A DNA stretch of 64,000 nt, from contig NZ_WWJT01000748.1 in the NCBI RefSeq assembly GCF_009865385.1, positions 1 to 64,000 on the forward strand, in the 5' to 3' direction. Numbering within the stretch: the stretch's first letter is position 1; every line of letters starts with the position of its first letter. A program made the translations under genes and the position numbers. The notes beneath the pieces are model-generated. The model was not told where the DNA came from. It searched no databases and saw only the letters and a program-made list of their open reading frames with translations. This document shows, piece by piece, positions 33,804 to 43,413 of the stretch. The DNA is from Streptomyces sp. SID486. Its GTDB lineage: Bacteria > Actinomycetota > Actinomycetes > Streptomycetales > Streptomycetaceae.

Positions 33804-36800
33804 GCCACTCCCCCGGCCTGGGGTGCGGAACCCGTGTCTCCGGGCAGGGCCTGGCCTGCGCGGATGAGCATGGGGAAGGCGACGACGGTGCCGTCGGCGC
33901 CTGCTTCGAGGTCGTGGGCGTCGATGCCGTCCCAGGCTCCGGGTGCGCCGTCCCACAGGTAGGACGTGCACAGGATGTCCAGGTCGAGTTCGGCGAGGTA
34001 GCGGGCCAGTCCTTCGCGGCCGCGCTCGTCGACTTCCGCGGGAACTTCGTCGAGCGGGACCAGGCGCAGGCCGGTGCTGGTGAAGCGGTCGTAGCTGGCG
34101 GCAATGGCGGCGAGCATAGGTGCCAGGACGACCAGGCGCCGTTCGCCGCCGGACAGGCCGGTGCGCGAGCCCCACTGACCAGTGACGGGCTTCCCGTCGG
34201 GGCCGGGGCGTTCCACGAGGTAGCGAACCTCGACCCAGCTGCGGATGTCGACGGCGGCGGCGAGGCGTTCTTGCATGGTGGAGCCGTCCGCGGCGGCCAG
34301 CAGGGACTGCAGTGCCTGGCCGACTTCTTCCTTCTGCGCGTCGGTGCGTAGGGCGTCACCGACGGTGCAGGACAGCTCATACACGGTGCGGGTGGCGGCG
34401 TCGAGGTCGCTGCGCAGGTCGATCTGGACTTGTACGCCGACGCCGGAGGATGCCTGGGCCGCCCGCATTTTGCGGTTGACGGTCTTCTTCCAGCCGGTCA
34501 GGGCGGCCCATGCGGTGCCGATGGCGGAGGGCAGGCGGCCGATGACGAAGTCGCGCAGCGCAGCCGCTTCCGCGGCGTCGAGTGCGGCTTTGGCCCGGCC
34601 GGCGAGGGCCTTGGCGCGTTGGGCAGCGGTGAGGGGGTCGTAGTGGGTTTCTGCGTGGGTGAGGACGAAGGTGTCGAGCTCTTCGATGCCGGCGGGTGAG
34701 TCGTCGTGGGCGATGGTCCAGGTCTGGGCGAGTTCGGCACGGACGGCGTCGTAGTGCTCGCCGAGGGTCTTCTTGGAGGCGGTGGGGCGGCGGGCGAGCA
34801 GGTCGTCGACGGCGGTGAGGAGGTCGGCGGTGTCGGTGTCCTTAGCTGTGAGGCGGGCATCGGCGCCGAGGGCCTGGGTAAGGGGAGGGCAGGCGAGTAG
34901 TGCGGTCAGGTGCGCCCGGGTGGTTTTCTGCAGGGGCAGGGATTCGTTGAGGCGTTCTTGGGCGGCGGTGAGGTCACTTTCGCAGGTGCTGAGGCGTTTT
35001 TCGGCGATGAGGACCTGCGCTGCGGCTTGCTTGAGCTGCTGGTGGAGGTCCTTGGCCTGTGCGGTGGCCTGCTCGTAGCGGCGTGCCGCGTCATCGGCGT
35101 CGCCGTGGGACTGGGCTTCGGTGAGTTCTGCCTGGGTCTCGAGCACGGTGGTGTGCATGTCCTGGGCGGTGTGCTGGAGTTCGGCGAGGCGCTCGGCGAG
35201 GGCGGCTTCGTCAGGCAGAGCGTCCACGATGCGCTGGATCCGGGGCAGCAGCCGGGTGGTCAGCTGGGTTGCGTAGCCGTTCAGCTGCTGGGCGGATGCC
35301 TGGCTTGTGTCGATCAGCTGGGCCAGGCCGCCGGGGTCGGCGGGCAGGCCTAGGCTCCGGGCGCGGGTCTCCCAGGCGGTGCGCAGGCGGGTGTGTTGGG
35401 CCGCGGCGTCATCGGCCCGCCCGCGCAGGGTCCGTGCGGTGCCGTGGCGTTCATGCGCCGTCTTCGCGGTGCGGGAGCGCTCGGCCTCGGCGGTGGTCAG
35501 CTCGTCCCGTGGGGGGAAGCCTCGTCCTTCGACGCGGAGGGCGTCGCGTTGCTGGCGGCGCTCGCCAGCAAGCCGGCGCTCGTTGGCGGCGCTGGTCTCG
35601 AGTTCCTGCGCGGTGGCGTCGAGTTCGTCGGCTTTGGCTCGTGCCCGTGCGAGGCGGGTGCGGGCGCCGATGTGTGAGGCGGCCGGGATTTGGTTGCTGG
35701 CGGCGTGCAGGGCGGTGGCGGGGTCTGCGGCGAGGGGGCCGGCGGTGAAGGTGCCGTCGCGTCCGATGACGAGCGCCGGCGTGTCCGGGCGGTCGGAGGG
35801 GGTGGCGGTGTCGGCCAGGGCGATGCGCTGCAGGAGGGCGCGGGCGAGGTCGGTGTGAGGGTGGCTGGGGGCGATGTCGAGGACTGCGGTCAGGTTGTGC
35901 TCTTGGACGGCCCCTGCGGGGCTGATGTGCCAGGCGTGGGTAGTGGCGCCGCCTTCGTACAGGTGGGCGCCGAGGATTCCGGAACTGGCAAGGGCCAGCT
36001 CCAGCAGGGCCTTGTGGTCGTCCGCATCGTCGAGGGTGGGGTGCCATTCAAGCAGGCTGCCGAGTGCAGTGTCGTCCTCGCCCGGCCCGGCCCAGGCGGG
36101 GCGCGGCAGTGGTAGGAGCCGTCCCGAGCGCAGGTGGTGGGCCTCGGTGCGGTGCTGGGCGGCGGTGGCGTCGAGGCTTGCTGCGGTGGCGAGGTGCTGC
36201 TGGGCTGCGCTCTCGTGACTGGCGGCGAGGGTTTCGCCGATGCGCAGGGCTTGGTCGGCCCAGGTGTTGAGCTGGTCGCGGACCGCGGCGGGTTCTGCGT
36301 GGATGAGGGCCTCGACGTCGTCCGTGTCCCATACCGTCAGTTCGTCCCCGGCCAGTGGTGCTTCGTCGTGCAGGCCCCGCAGAGCGGGGTGTTCGGGTGC
36401 CCACCGGGTCAACTCGGCGAGTGCCTGGCGGGCGGCCGAGCGAGCCGCCGCGGTGGCGCGGTCATGGGCCTGGCTGGCTTCGTCGTAGGCGCTCTCGGCG
36501 CCGGCTGCTGTGCGGTGTGCGGTCTCGGCTGTCTTTTCGGCCGCCGCGACGGGGCCGTGGTCGCGTAGGACCAGTGTGGCCCGGTCGGCCGTGGATCGGT
36601 GTTCCTGGGCTCGGGTCCTCAACGTGGTGGCAAGCTGGTCGAGGCCTTCGCGGTCGTAGGTGAGGGTGATGCCCGGACCTGGATCGGCGATGCGGTCGGC
36701 GACCGGACGGGTGACGCGGGCCCGGGGGTGGTGGGCGAGCAGGGTCTCAAGGGCCACCGGCGGGGAACCGGCCGCCTCCGCGTCGGCCAGGGTGTCCTCG

Positions 36801-38038
36801 ATGTCACCGATGGCGTCGTCGAGGGCGTCTCGGCCGGTCTTGGTCTGGGTGCGGGCCTGCTGGGCGGCGGTGTGCAGGCTGTCGTAGCTGCTGGATGCGG
36901 CGCGCTGTTCGGCGCGGAGCCGTTTACGCAGGTCCATGACGTGCCCGTGGGAGCGGTAGGCATCGCTGGTCTCGATGGCGCGGACGGCGGCCTGAGCCTT
37001 CTGGTGGGCGTTGTCGAGCCGTTGGACGTCGCCTGCGGCCTGATCGGCTTCGGCCTTCGCGCTCTCCAGCAGGCCGGTGCACTGCTGGACGCGGCGCTTG
37101 CGGGTGCTGGCGTCGTCGTGGGCGTGGCGTGCGGCGGTGTGGGCGGTGCGGGTGACGTCGACGGCGTGCCCGGTCCATACGCGGGCGAACTCCTCGAGGA
37201 GGGTGGCGGCGCGCTCGTCGCGTTCGAACGCCTCGCGGGTCGTGTCGGATTCGGCGAGGGCCTCGGCGGTGGCGGTGAGAACGTCCTCAGCCACGCCGGG
37301 CAGGGACTGGCGCAGTGCGTCGGCGGCTGCGGCCGGGGAGACGTCGCCCAGCAGGGTGGGATTGCGCACTTCCCGCAGCCGTGAAGCGAGAAGCCTCAGT
37401 TCGCCGGAGGTGGTGGACCAGATGCGGGCGGCCAGCTCTTCGATGTAGTCCTCGGGCTCGGCAAAGACCCGTCCGCCGACGGCCTCGACGCCGTCGGAGA
37501 ACTCCTCATGCTCCAAGGCGCTGTTGTGGGGGCCGCGCAGCGCCAGGTCCTTCAGCGGCCGGCCCGGCACGGTGAAGGGGACGACCCTGACGGCGGGGGT
37601 GGAGCTGGGCGAGTACTGCAGCCGGACACCGAAGCTGACGACGCCGTCTGCCGCCCCGTCCGGCGCGTTCGGTGCCGGTTCGCCGGCCGGGGCTGCGAAC
37701 GTCAGCCAAAGATAGCCGTAACGGCGGCCCTTGGCAGGGGCGCCTTCGCTCATCAGGAGTTTCAGGGTGGTGGGGCGTGCCTTGCCGGCGGCCAGTTTGG
37801 CTCCGTTCAGATCAAGCAGATAGGGCCACAAAGCTTCCAGAGCGGTGGTCTTGCCGGTCCCGTTGGGTCCGCGCAGCAGCAGCCGGCCCGATGCGGCAGG
37901 CAATTCCAGGTCGCCGTAGCGCCACACGTTCGACAGCCCGGCGCCGACCAGCCGCCAGCGGCCGCCGAAGCGGCCGGTGTTGCCTGACGGTGCGGTCGCC
38001 GGCGGCAGGGTGAAGTCGAGGTCGAAGATGCCACTCAT
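33800..38038 (-). CDS. jetC: JetC, SMC/MukB-like ATPase of a Wadjet system (TIGR02680 type), 1412 aa
   Basis: ATG at 38038 overlaps the jetB stop (ATGA). Walker A GPNGTGKTT at 57-65 is followed by the family-typical segment LEALWPYLLDLNGAKL. Long coiled-coil arms occupy about 270-560 and 780-1120, with a hinge-like region between them. Near the C-terminus are the ABC signature LSGGERRLV at about 1295 and Walker B LRLVPLDEV at about 1324-1332, then an LDILCTSYLWDG segment. This is the DNA-loop-extruding motor of the system, forming a complex with JetA and JetB. It is the largest gene in the window and of usual length for the family. Confidence 0.92.
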   Translation of the reverse strand: MSGIFDLDFTLPPATAPSGNTGRFGGRWRLVGAGLSNVWRYGDLELPAASGRLLLRGPNGTGKTTALEALWPYLLDLNGAKLAAGKARPTTLKLLMSEGAPAKGRRYGYLWLTFAAPAGEPAPNAPDGAADGVVSFGVRLQYSPSSTPAVRVVPFTVPGRPLKDLALRGPHNSALEHEEFSDGVEAVGGRVFAEPEDYIEELAARIWSTTSGELRLLASRLREVRNPTLLGDVSPAAAADALRQSLPGVAEDVLTATAEALAESDTTREAFERDERAATLLEEFARVWTGHAVDVTRTAHTAARHAHDDASTRKRRVQQCTGLLESAKAEADQAAGDVQRLDNAHQKAQAAVRAIETSDAYRSHGHVMDLRKRLRAEQRAASSSYDSLHTAAQQARTQTKTGRDALDDAIGDIEDTLADAEAAGSPPVALETLLAHHPRARVTRPVADRIADPGPGITLTYDREGLDQLATTLRTRAQEHRSTADRATLVLRDHGPVAAAEKTAETAHRTAAGAESAYDEASQAHDRATAAARSAARQALAELTRWAPEHPALRGLHDEAPLAGDELTVWDTDDVEALIHAEPAAVRDQLNTWADQALRIGETLAASHESAAQQHLATAASLDATAAQHRTEAHHLRSGRLLPLPRPAWAGPGEDDTALGSLLEWHPTLDDADDHKALLELALASSGILGAHLYEGGATTHAWHISPAGAVQEHNLTAVLDIAPSHPHTDLARALLQRIALADTATPSDRPDTPALVIGRDGTFTAGPLAADPATALHAASNQIPAASHIGARTRLARARAKADELDATAQELETSAANERRLAGERRQQRDALRVEGRGFPPRDELTTAEAERSRTAKTAHERHGTARTLRGRADDAAAQHTRLRTAWETRARSLGLPADPGGLAQLIDTSQASAQQLNGYATQLTTRLLPRIQRIVDALPDEAALAERLAELQHTAQDMHTTVLETQAELTEAQSHGDADDAARRYEQATAQAKDLHQQLKQAAAQVLIAEKRLSTCESDLTAAQERLNESLPLQKTTRAHLTALLACPPLTQALGADARLTAKDTDTADLLTAVDDLLARRPTASKKTLGEHYDAVRAELAQTWTIAHDDSPAGIEELDTFVLTHAETHYDPLTAAQRAKALAGRAKAALDAAEAAALRDFVIGRLPSAIGTAWAALTGWKKTVNRKMRAAQASSGVGVQVQIDLRSDLDAATRTVYELSCTVGDALRTDAQKEEVGQALQSLLAAADGSTMQERLAAAVDIRSWVEVRYLVERPGPDGKPVTGQWGSRTGLSGGERRLVVLAPMLAAIAASYDRFTSTGLRLVPLDEVPAEVDERGREGLARYLAELDLDILCTSYLWDGAPGAWDGIDAHDLEAGADGTVVAFPMLIRAGQALPGDTGSAPQAGGVA

Positions 38039-39408
38039 GCAGGGTGTCCCTCCGGGTTCTTGTCGGTCTCGGTCGCGCTGAACAGGCCCTGCTGTACGGG
38101 GATATGGGGGCGCTGCGGTGTGGGTGTGCCGCGGCGTGAGCGAGTGCGGGCGGTTTTGGGCTGGGCGGTGCCTTCCTCCGCCCAACGGCCGGTGGTGGGG
38201 GCGAACCACCACATGAGCGTCGTCTCGCCATCAACCTGCGGGGTGGTGGGGGTCAACCGGGCCAGGTGGGTGCCCGTCAGCAGGTCGCGGACTTTAGCGA
38301 CCAGTAGAAAGGGGTCTCGGACGTACTCGGTGCTCCAGCCGCCGCGGCCGGAGGTGTTGTCGGCGCCGAATGCCGTCAGTGCTGCCACCACCGCCTCCTC
38401 ACTCAGGCTGCGCCAGCCCGGTCCGGGGGCGTTCTCAACGGCGCCGTGCAGGGCGGCATGGTCGAGGAGCAGCAGCGCGGCGTGGGCAATGGTTCCGGGT
38501 GCCGGAAAGGGCATCGGGCCGAGTTCGCTGAGGTGGCGAAGGGCGTCGTCAGGCACCACGAATGCGGCTCCCTCCGCGCGGCGTTCCAGTACGAGCCCGA
38601 ACGCGTCGGCCAGCGGGCCGCCGTCGTCGCCGCGCACACGCTGGCTCAGCCACTGGGCCTCGGCATCGTCCAGTAGCGCGGTGTGTACACAGGTGTCGTC
38701 CACGAGCGCGCGGCGCATCCGGCGGGCGGCGTCCGGTTCGCGCTGTGCCTGTTCCAGCCATGCGTGGGGGTCGGCGGCCGGATCGAGGGTGCCGGGGTTG
38801 GCGATGACGTAGGCCAGCCGGGTGTGGTGGACGGCCAGCAGCACTGGTGCTTGTTCGTCGTGCAGGTAGCGGTCGAGGTCACCGTCGAGGCGTTCGATCA
38901 CGCCGCGGTCGTCGAGCATGTGCAGGGCGGCCAGGATCGCCCGACGTTCCGTGATGTCGTGGTGGACGGGCAGTCCGGCCTCGGCAGCGGCAGCGTGGGC
39001 CTGGGTGACCAGGTGTCCCACGGCGGTACGCGGCGGCATCGACTCGGCGGCAGCCAGCAGCAGGAAGAACCAGGAGCAGGCGGCGGCATTCGGTCCCTGG
39101 TCGGCCCACGCCTGGGGGCGTGGTGGCGGGCTCTTGCGCAGGCGGACCAGGTCGCGTTCGACGATCAGGCCCCATCCCAGCCGGGCGACGGCGGAGCGCA
39201 GCGCGTGCTCGTTGCGGCGTACCGCGGCAATAAGTTCGTCGTCGCGGCCGCCGATGAGCCAGCAGGTGGCCGCCAGGCGGCGCAGGAGTGCGGCTGCCTC
39301 GGCGTCGGCCTCGGGGCGCCATGCCCTGCGCCGCTGCTGAGAAGACGGGGATGCCGGATCCGGTGCGGACTCCTGCTCGTATACGGGAACGTCCGTGTCC
39401 TCGCTCAT
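38035..39408 (-). CDS. jetB: JetB, condensin-accessory subunit of a Wadjet system (DUF2398 type), 457 aa
   Basis: Overlaps jetA upstream and jetC downstream by 4 nt each. The protein is mostly helical. Residues 35-110 and 135-185 look like winged-helix modules (ERRAILAALHMLDDRGVIER), in line with a MukE-like role. The C-terminal 70 residues are Pro/Thr/Arg-rich and probably flexible. My assignment rests on position between a DUF2397-like protein and the TIGR02680-like ATPase and on general pattern, more than on a diagnostic motif. Expected role: bridges kleisin-like JetA to JetC on DNA. Confidence 0.82.
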   Translation of the reverse strand: MSEDTDVPVYEQESAPDPASPSSQQRRRAWRPEADAEAAALLRRLAATCWLIGGRDDELIAAVRRNEHALRSAVARLGWGLIVERDLVRLRKSPPPRPQAWADQGPNAAACSWFFLLLAAAESMPPRTAVGHLVTQAHAAAAEAGLPVHHDITERRAILAALHMLDDRGVIERLDGDLDRYLHDEQAPVLLAVHHTRLAYVIANPGTLDPAADPHAWLEQAQREPDAARRMRRALVDDTCVHTALLDDAEAQWLSQRVRGDDGGPLADAFGLVLERRAEGAAFVVPDDALRHLSELGPMPFPAPGTIAHAALLLLDHAALHGAVENAPGPGWRSLSEEAVVAALTAFGADNTSGRGGWSTEYVRDPFLLVAKVRDLLTGTHLARLTPTTPQVDGETTLMWWFAPTTGRWAEEGTAQPKTARTRSRRGTPTPQRPHIPVQQGLFSATETDKNPEGHPA

Positions 39409-41051
39409 GCTGCGCCCTCCTGCCGGGAGATGATGCGGGAGGTTTCGTTGTCGGACGTGCTCGGGCCGGTGTGCGGGGTGATGCGCAGTGTTGCGTGCGC
39501 CGAGATGTCGTCCGTCATCGTCGTTCCCGCGAGGGCGGCGAGGGCCGCGGCCGAAGGACGCTGGCCGGGCCGATGGAAGAGCGGGATGCGTCCGGGCAGG
39601 AGCACCCTCCAGGTGGGGGCGTGCAGGATGCCGGTACCAGAGCCGGTGTGCACGAGCGTGCAGGCAAGACCCCCGCTCGTGCCGGTGCGGCGGGGCCCGG
39701 TTGCGGCGGCGCGCGCGGCGGCCATCAGGGCGGCAAGCGCGACCCGGGCGGCTGCCTCGTCCAACTGCTCGCCGGGAAGCGCGGCCAGAACCTCGGCGAG
39801 CGCCCTTTGGTGTCCGGCCTGGCGGCGTGCCCGGGCCTCGGCGACCTGGGCCTTGGCCACGGTGTCGTCGCGTGGTGCGGCGCCTCTGCCACGCGGCCCC
39901 GACCGGCCGGCGGTGCGCAGCAGTGTCGGCACCGGCACCTGCGGTCCGCCACGCCAGGACGGGTTGCGGCCCATGTCGTCCTCGTCGGCCTGGCCGTAGA
40001 GCTTGCGCCAGGAATGGTCGCCGACCGCGGCCTGGAAGATCTGCACCCCGATCTCCGGAGTCAGCACCGCCCGGGCCAGGGCCAAGGCGCGGCTACGGGT
40101 GGAGGCGGTGCCTGCCGAGGAGTGCAGCCGACGCAGGTTGGCGTGCATGCCTGGCAGCGCCCTCACCAGGCGCAGCGAAAAACGTGCGGCCCGTCCGGTT
40201 CGGGCATCGAACCACGCGCACAGTCCGTCCCAGTCCTCCGCGCGGCCGCCGCGGGAGGCGCTGAGGGCACCCGCGGCGATGAGGTCACGGGCCTGGGAGG
40301 CATCGACGACCGCCTGGGCCAGCAGGCCGAACCACGGCCGCAGCACCGCGAGTGCTGCGGCGGCCCGTGCGGAGCCGGAGTCGAGTTCGACTGCCACGCG
40401 GGTGGCGTAGTCGACCAGAAGACCCTTGAGGTCGTTGGTGTGTTCCTCGTCCAGGTCGAACCGGTCGGCGAGACCGATCAGGGCATCCTCGGCACCCACC
40501 AGGGCAGCGTCGAGGTCGTCGTGGCTGGTGAACACAGAACTCACGGCATCCAGCACGGTAGCGTCGAGAAGGCTGGCATCGGGCTCGCCCACGCCCAGGG
40601 CTGCAGCGAGCTGTTCAAGGTGGGACACGATGCGGCTGAGCGACACGATCGGGATTTCCCGCACGGTGACCGTTCCCGCCAGGACCTGGCGGTAGAAACG
40701 CTGGACGTGCCTGCCCGCCGGGCTGGCGGTGTAGCGCCAGTTCCGGGGCAGAATCTCGGCGTACCGGCGCGCGTGACTGGTGTCCGACCGGAACGAAACC
40801 GCACCCATGTCTTTCAGCGCGTCCAGGCGCTTCTCCACCAAGCGTGCGTCCAAGCGCACTCCGGCAGCCACCAGTGCTGCCACGACCTCGGCAACCGTCA
40901 GGTCGGTCACCGACCCCTCCAGCACATCCATGATCGCGATGTAGTCGTTGGCTTCCGGCCGCACCAGGTATCCCACCACCTGACGCGCATCAGTCACGTC
41001 GTCAGCCAGGCCCAACTTCGGCTCTTCTGGCGTCACCACTCCCCCATCCAC
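39405..41051 (-). CDS. jetA: JetA, kleisin-like subunit of a Wadjet system (DUF2397 type), 548 aa
   Basis: First gene of the jet operon; a GTG at 41051 is the best start. The N-terminal region (ARQVVGYLVRPEANDYIAIM onward) matches the DUF2397 opening, followed by a winged-helix-like stretch at about 48-85 and long helices through 300. Around 400-430 is a charged linker (KAQVAEARARRQAGHQRALA). The C-terminal part has strands consistent with a second small domain. JetA is thought to act as the MukF/kleisin-like clamp of the JetABC complex. Each downstream junction is an ATGA overlap, so the four proteins are probably made in fixed proportion. Confidence 0.85.
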   Translation of the reverse strand: MDGGVVTPEEPKLGLADDVTDARQVVGYLVRPEANDYIAIMDVLEGSVTDLTVAEVVAALVAAGVRLDARLVEKRLDALKDMGAVSFRSDTSHARRYAEILPRNWRYTASPAGRHVQRFYRQVLAGTVTVREIPIVSLSRIVSHLEQLAAALGVGEPDASLLDATVLDAVSSVFTSHDDLDAALVGAEDALIGLADRFDLDEEHTNDLKGLLVDYATRVAVELDSGSARAAAALAVLRPWFGLLAQAVVDASQARDLIAAGALSASRGGRAEDWDGLCAWFDARTGRAARFSLRLVRALPGMHANLRRLHSSAGTASTRSRALALARAVLTPEIGVQIFQAAVGDHSWRKLYGQADEDDMGRNPSWRGGPQVPVPTLLRTAGRSGPRGRGAAPRDDTVAKAQVAEARARRQAGHQRALAEVLAALPGEQLDEAAARVALAALMAAARAAATGPRRTGTSGGLACTLVHTGSGTGILHAPTWRVLLPGRIPLFHRPGQRPSAAALAALAGTTMTDDISAHATLRITPHTGPSTSDNETSRIISRQEGAA

Positions 41052-41705
41052 GGTGCCAAGGGCCGCATATCCGGACCTCGTTTTGGAAAGTAGCCGTCAC
41101 CACTGACAGAGCCCCGGGAAATCCGCGAATTTAAGCGGTGCCCCCTGCCAAATATGGCTCGAACACGCCGCCCGCCTCTCAGGCGAAATGGATCAAGCGC
41201 CGTTGACAGTCTCAGCTCGCTTCCCCCTCGTCAATTTCCGCACCTGACCTGCTTCGATGGTCGACTCGACTGGAAGAATGATCACGCAGAGCCCGGCTGC
41301 CAGGCGGGTGGCGTCACAGTCATCGCCACCTTCGGGACGCCGGATGAATTCGGCCATATCGGCCTGTGAAGCGCTGCTGACGCTAAACAACAGGACCGAG
41401 AGGCCACACCCCCGAGAATTCGACAGCGCGTTCGAGAATTCAAGGAGTTGACTCTTACGCGTGACTGCCGGGGAGGTCGCGCCCGGCATGCACGTCGAAT
41501 CCTCCAGGCAACTGCCCTTGCTGGTCTCTCAGGGGTACTGACAACCTCCCATCGCCGGGCCGCGGCAAGAACACCTTCGTGCGGGACATGGCAACCCTTC
41601 GAAGCTTTCCACGGCGGCTGGCGGTCCCGGTGCTGCGAGTTGCCGACGCAGTGGCGGTGCCGCGCCGTAATACCTCCCTCCCGCTGCACTGCTACGGTCG
41701 CGTGT
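41052..41705. other. Intergenic region upstream of jetABCD
   Basis: About 650 bp between the divergent jetA and kinase-like genes. The part from 41090 to 41470 is A+T-richer than its surroundings and holds two GAGAATTC octamers near 41413 and 41433, 20 bp apart. Short open frames exist on both strands but none has a good ribosome-binding site or recognisable product. It should contain the jet promoter and that of the kinase-like gene. Confidence 0.45.
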
Positions 41706-42563
41706 ATGACGCTCTCGGTCTCCACGGGTCGGGCTGTTGATCTACGGGTGCAGCCGGTTGATGAGGTTCTTGATCACGTCGAGCGGTCTCTCCAGGTGCG
41801 CTTGCTATCAGATGCGTTGATTCGCAAGCGCCGTTCTGTGGGAGCCCGGACAGACCGCGATACCTGGGTTCGGATCGAGCGACGCTTGCTCGACAAGATC
41901 ACCGATCAGGGGTGGAACGGCACCGAATGTGCCGCGCGTCTGGAAGGCGTCGTCCAGCCCGCATGGCTGGGATGCGTGGTCTGGCGCGACACGAGTGAGC
42001 CAGTGATGTGGCGGGCCGATGAGACGGAGCTGCTGCCGGGCGCTCCTGTCGGTACCGCCGTGTTGAGCGAGGCCCCGGAACTGCCGGGCGAGTGGTGGGA
42101 AGCGCTGAACGCCTCGTTGAACGCGCTGGCGGCTCAGAGCACGACGCGGGTGGCCACACCGGACACCGTCCCCGTCACCCAGGCCCTCGTCACCGAGTCC
42201 ATCCGCAGTGTCTTCCCCGACGACTTCGACACAACTGTGAAGCGGTGGGTGCCGGCCCATGCGGATCTGAACTGGGCCAACATGACCTCTCCGGCGTTCA
42301 GCCTCTTCGACTGGGAGGACTGGGGTAACGCACCGCTGGGGCTGGACTCGGCCTCTCTGTGGGCCAGTTCCCTTGCCGTCCCGGCTCTGGCAGAACGCGT
42401 ACGGCACGAGCGCCGTTCCGATTTCGAGAGCCGGGACGGCAAGTTGATGACGTTATTCGTCTGCTCGAAGATCCTCGGACCGTACGTGCACCCGGAGGAC
42501 CCTCGGCTGGAACCCGCCCGGCGTATGGCAAAGCAGGTCATCGAGGAGCTTCAGGCAGGCTGA
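41706..42563 (+). CDS. Aminoglycoside-phosphotransferase-like kinase, 285 aa
   Basis: ATG at 41706. The C-terminal half has the APH/kinase catalytic signature: VPAHADLNWANM (HxDxxxxN, catalytic Asp and metal-binding Asn), then SLFDWEDWG with the second metal-binding Asp. The N-terminal lobe is short and lacks an obvious glycine-rich loop. The substrate is unknown; the fold covers aminoglycoside, choline, homoserine and peptide-tailoring kinases, as well as HopA1/LanK-like proteins. It converges with the aldo/keto reductase gene, overlapping it by 26 bp at the 3' ends, and may belong to the same locus. Confidence 0.85.
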   Translation: MTLSVSTGRAVDLRVQPVDEVLDHVERSLQVRLLSDALIRKRRSVGARTDRDTWVRIERRLLDKITDQGWNGTECAARLEGVVQPAWLGCVVWRDTSEPVMWRADETELLPGAPVGTAVLSEAPELPGEWWEALNASLNALAAQSTTRVATPDTVPVTQALVTESIRSVFPDDFDTTVKRWVPAHADLNWANMTSPAFSLFDWEDWGNAPLGLDSASLWASSLAVPALAERVRHERRSDFESRDGKLMTLFVCSKILGPYVHPEDPRLEPARRMAKQVIEELQAG

Positions 42564-43413
42564 CCGCGCGAGCGGTCTGGTCTCGAAGGAGACTCCGGTA
42601 CTCCTGGACGGTCCGCTCATCGACCTCGCCGACCAGGGCGCCGACGAGCTCGCCCAGATGGGCGCGTTCATCGGTGCCCACGGCAACGGAGTCGACCTGC
42701 GGGAGGTGATAGGCGGTTCTGAACGCCGCTTGCACGCGGGAGAGCTGGCTGTTGTCCCGGAGGAAGACGCGTGGGTCGATCCTGTCCCACACTGGGGCGC
42801 TGGTGCTGCCTCCGAATGGGCTCATCCCCCACACCGTGCCGCCGCACGGACACCACCCCTTGATAAGCGCATCTGCGGCATCCAGCGTTCTGGCTCCGAC
42901 AAACAAGCCGGCGCGGACCATGAGGACCGCTGGCGTCGGTGCGGTCGTGTCGATCAGGTTCAGCAGCGATGCCGGGTCCCAGGATGCGACGCCCCAGGCA
43001 GCGCACAGTCCCTTCGCTGCGGCGGCGTCGAGGGCGGTGCACGCCTGCGCCAGCAGGTCGTGGTGGTGAGGGATGGCTTCGCGGAGTGAATGTTCCGGGT
43101 TGTGCAGGAACACCAGGTCCGGCTCACGTCCGAGGTCCTTGGCCGCCTGTTCCACCGCCGAGTGCAGCCGTGTGGGATCCAGGGAGTGCTCCACCCCGTC
43201 CGGCCCCGGGAAATAGCCGACCTTGGTGGAGAGCGTGAACTTCGGCAGCAGGTCGCCGGCTGTCCGCGCCAGCCTCTGGTGCGAGCGGAAGTCGAGGTAG
43301 TTGGTGCTGGTGTCGAGTGCGGTGACACCGAGGTCCAGTGCCCCGATCAGGAGACGGCGTTCGTGACGAGACCGGTGTAGCCCGAGGACAACTCGGGGGT
43401 CAGTACCGCGCAC
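42538..43413 (-). CDS. Aldo/keto reductase family protein, 291 aa
   Basis: The GTG at 43413 gives the expected N-terminus of an AKR barrel (VVLGLHRSRHERRLLIGALD). Features: GVTALDTSTNY with catalytic Asp and Tyr at about 29-39, LSTKVGYFPG with Lys, and DLVFLHNPEHS with the His position. It starts 67 nt inside the upstream oxygenase gene, so the two are translationally linked. NAD(P)H-dependent reduction of a carbonyl is the family reaction; the substrate is unknown. The neighbours suggest it acts on the same product as the oxygenase. Confidence 0.85.
   Translation of the reverse strand: MRGTDPRVVLGLHRSRHERRLLIGALDLGVTALDTSTNYLDFRSHQRLARTAGDLLPKFTLSTKVGYFPGPDGVEHSLDPTRLHSAVEQAAKDLGREPDLVFLHNPEHSLREAIPHHHDLLAQACTALDAAAAKGLCAAWGVASWDPASLLNLIDTTAPTPAVLMVRAGLFVGARTLDAADALIKGWCPCGGTVWGMSPFGGSTSAPVWDRIDPRVFLRDNSQLSRVQAAFRTAYHLPQVDSVAVGTDERAHLGELVGALVGEVDERTVQEYRSLLRDQTARAVSLPEAPR

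Noticed and set aside
33800-38038. MukB of a housekeeping MukBEF condensin
   Set aside because: Actinomycetes use SMC-ScpAB, and the jetD gene with TOPRIM core is coupled in the same operon.
41193-41489. Minus-strand 98-aa ORF in the jet upstream region
   Set aside because: No ribosome-binding site, mixed composition and no recognisable product.
41706-42563. Aminoglycoside resistance kinase
   Set aside because: Only the general APH catalytic signature is present; N-lobe and context do not support a resistance enzyme.
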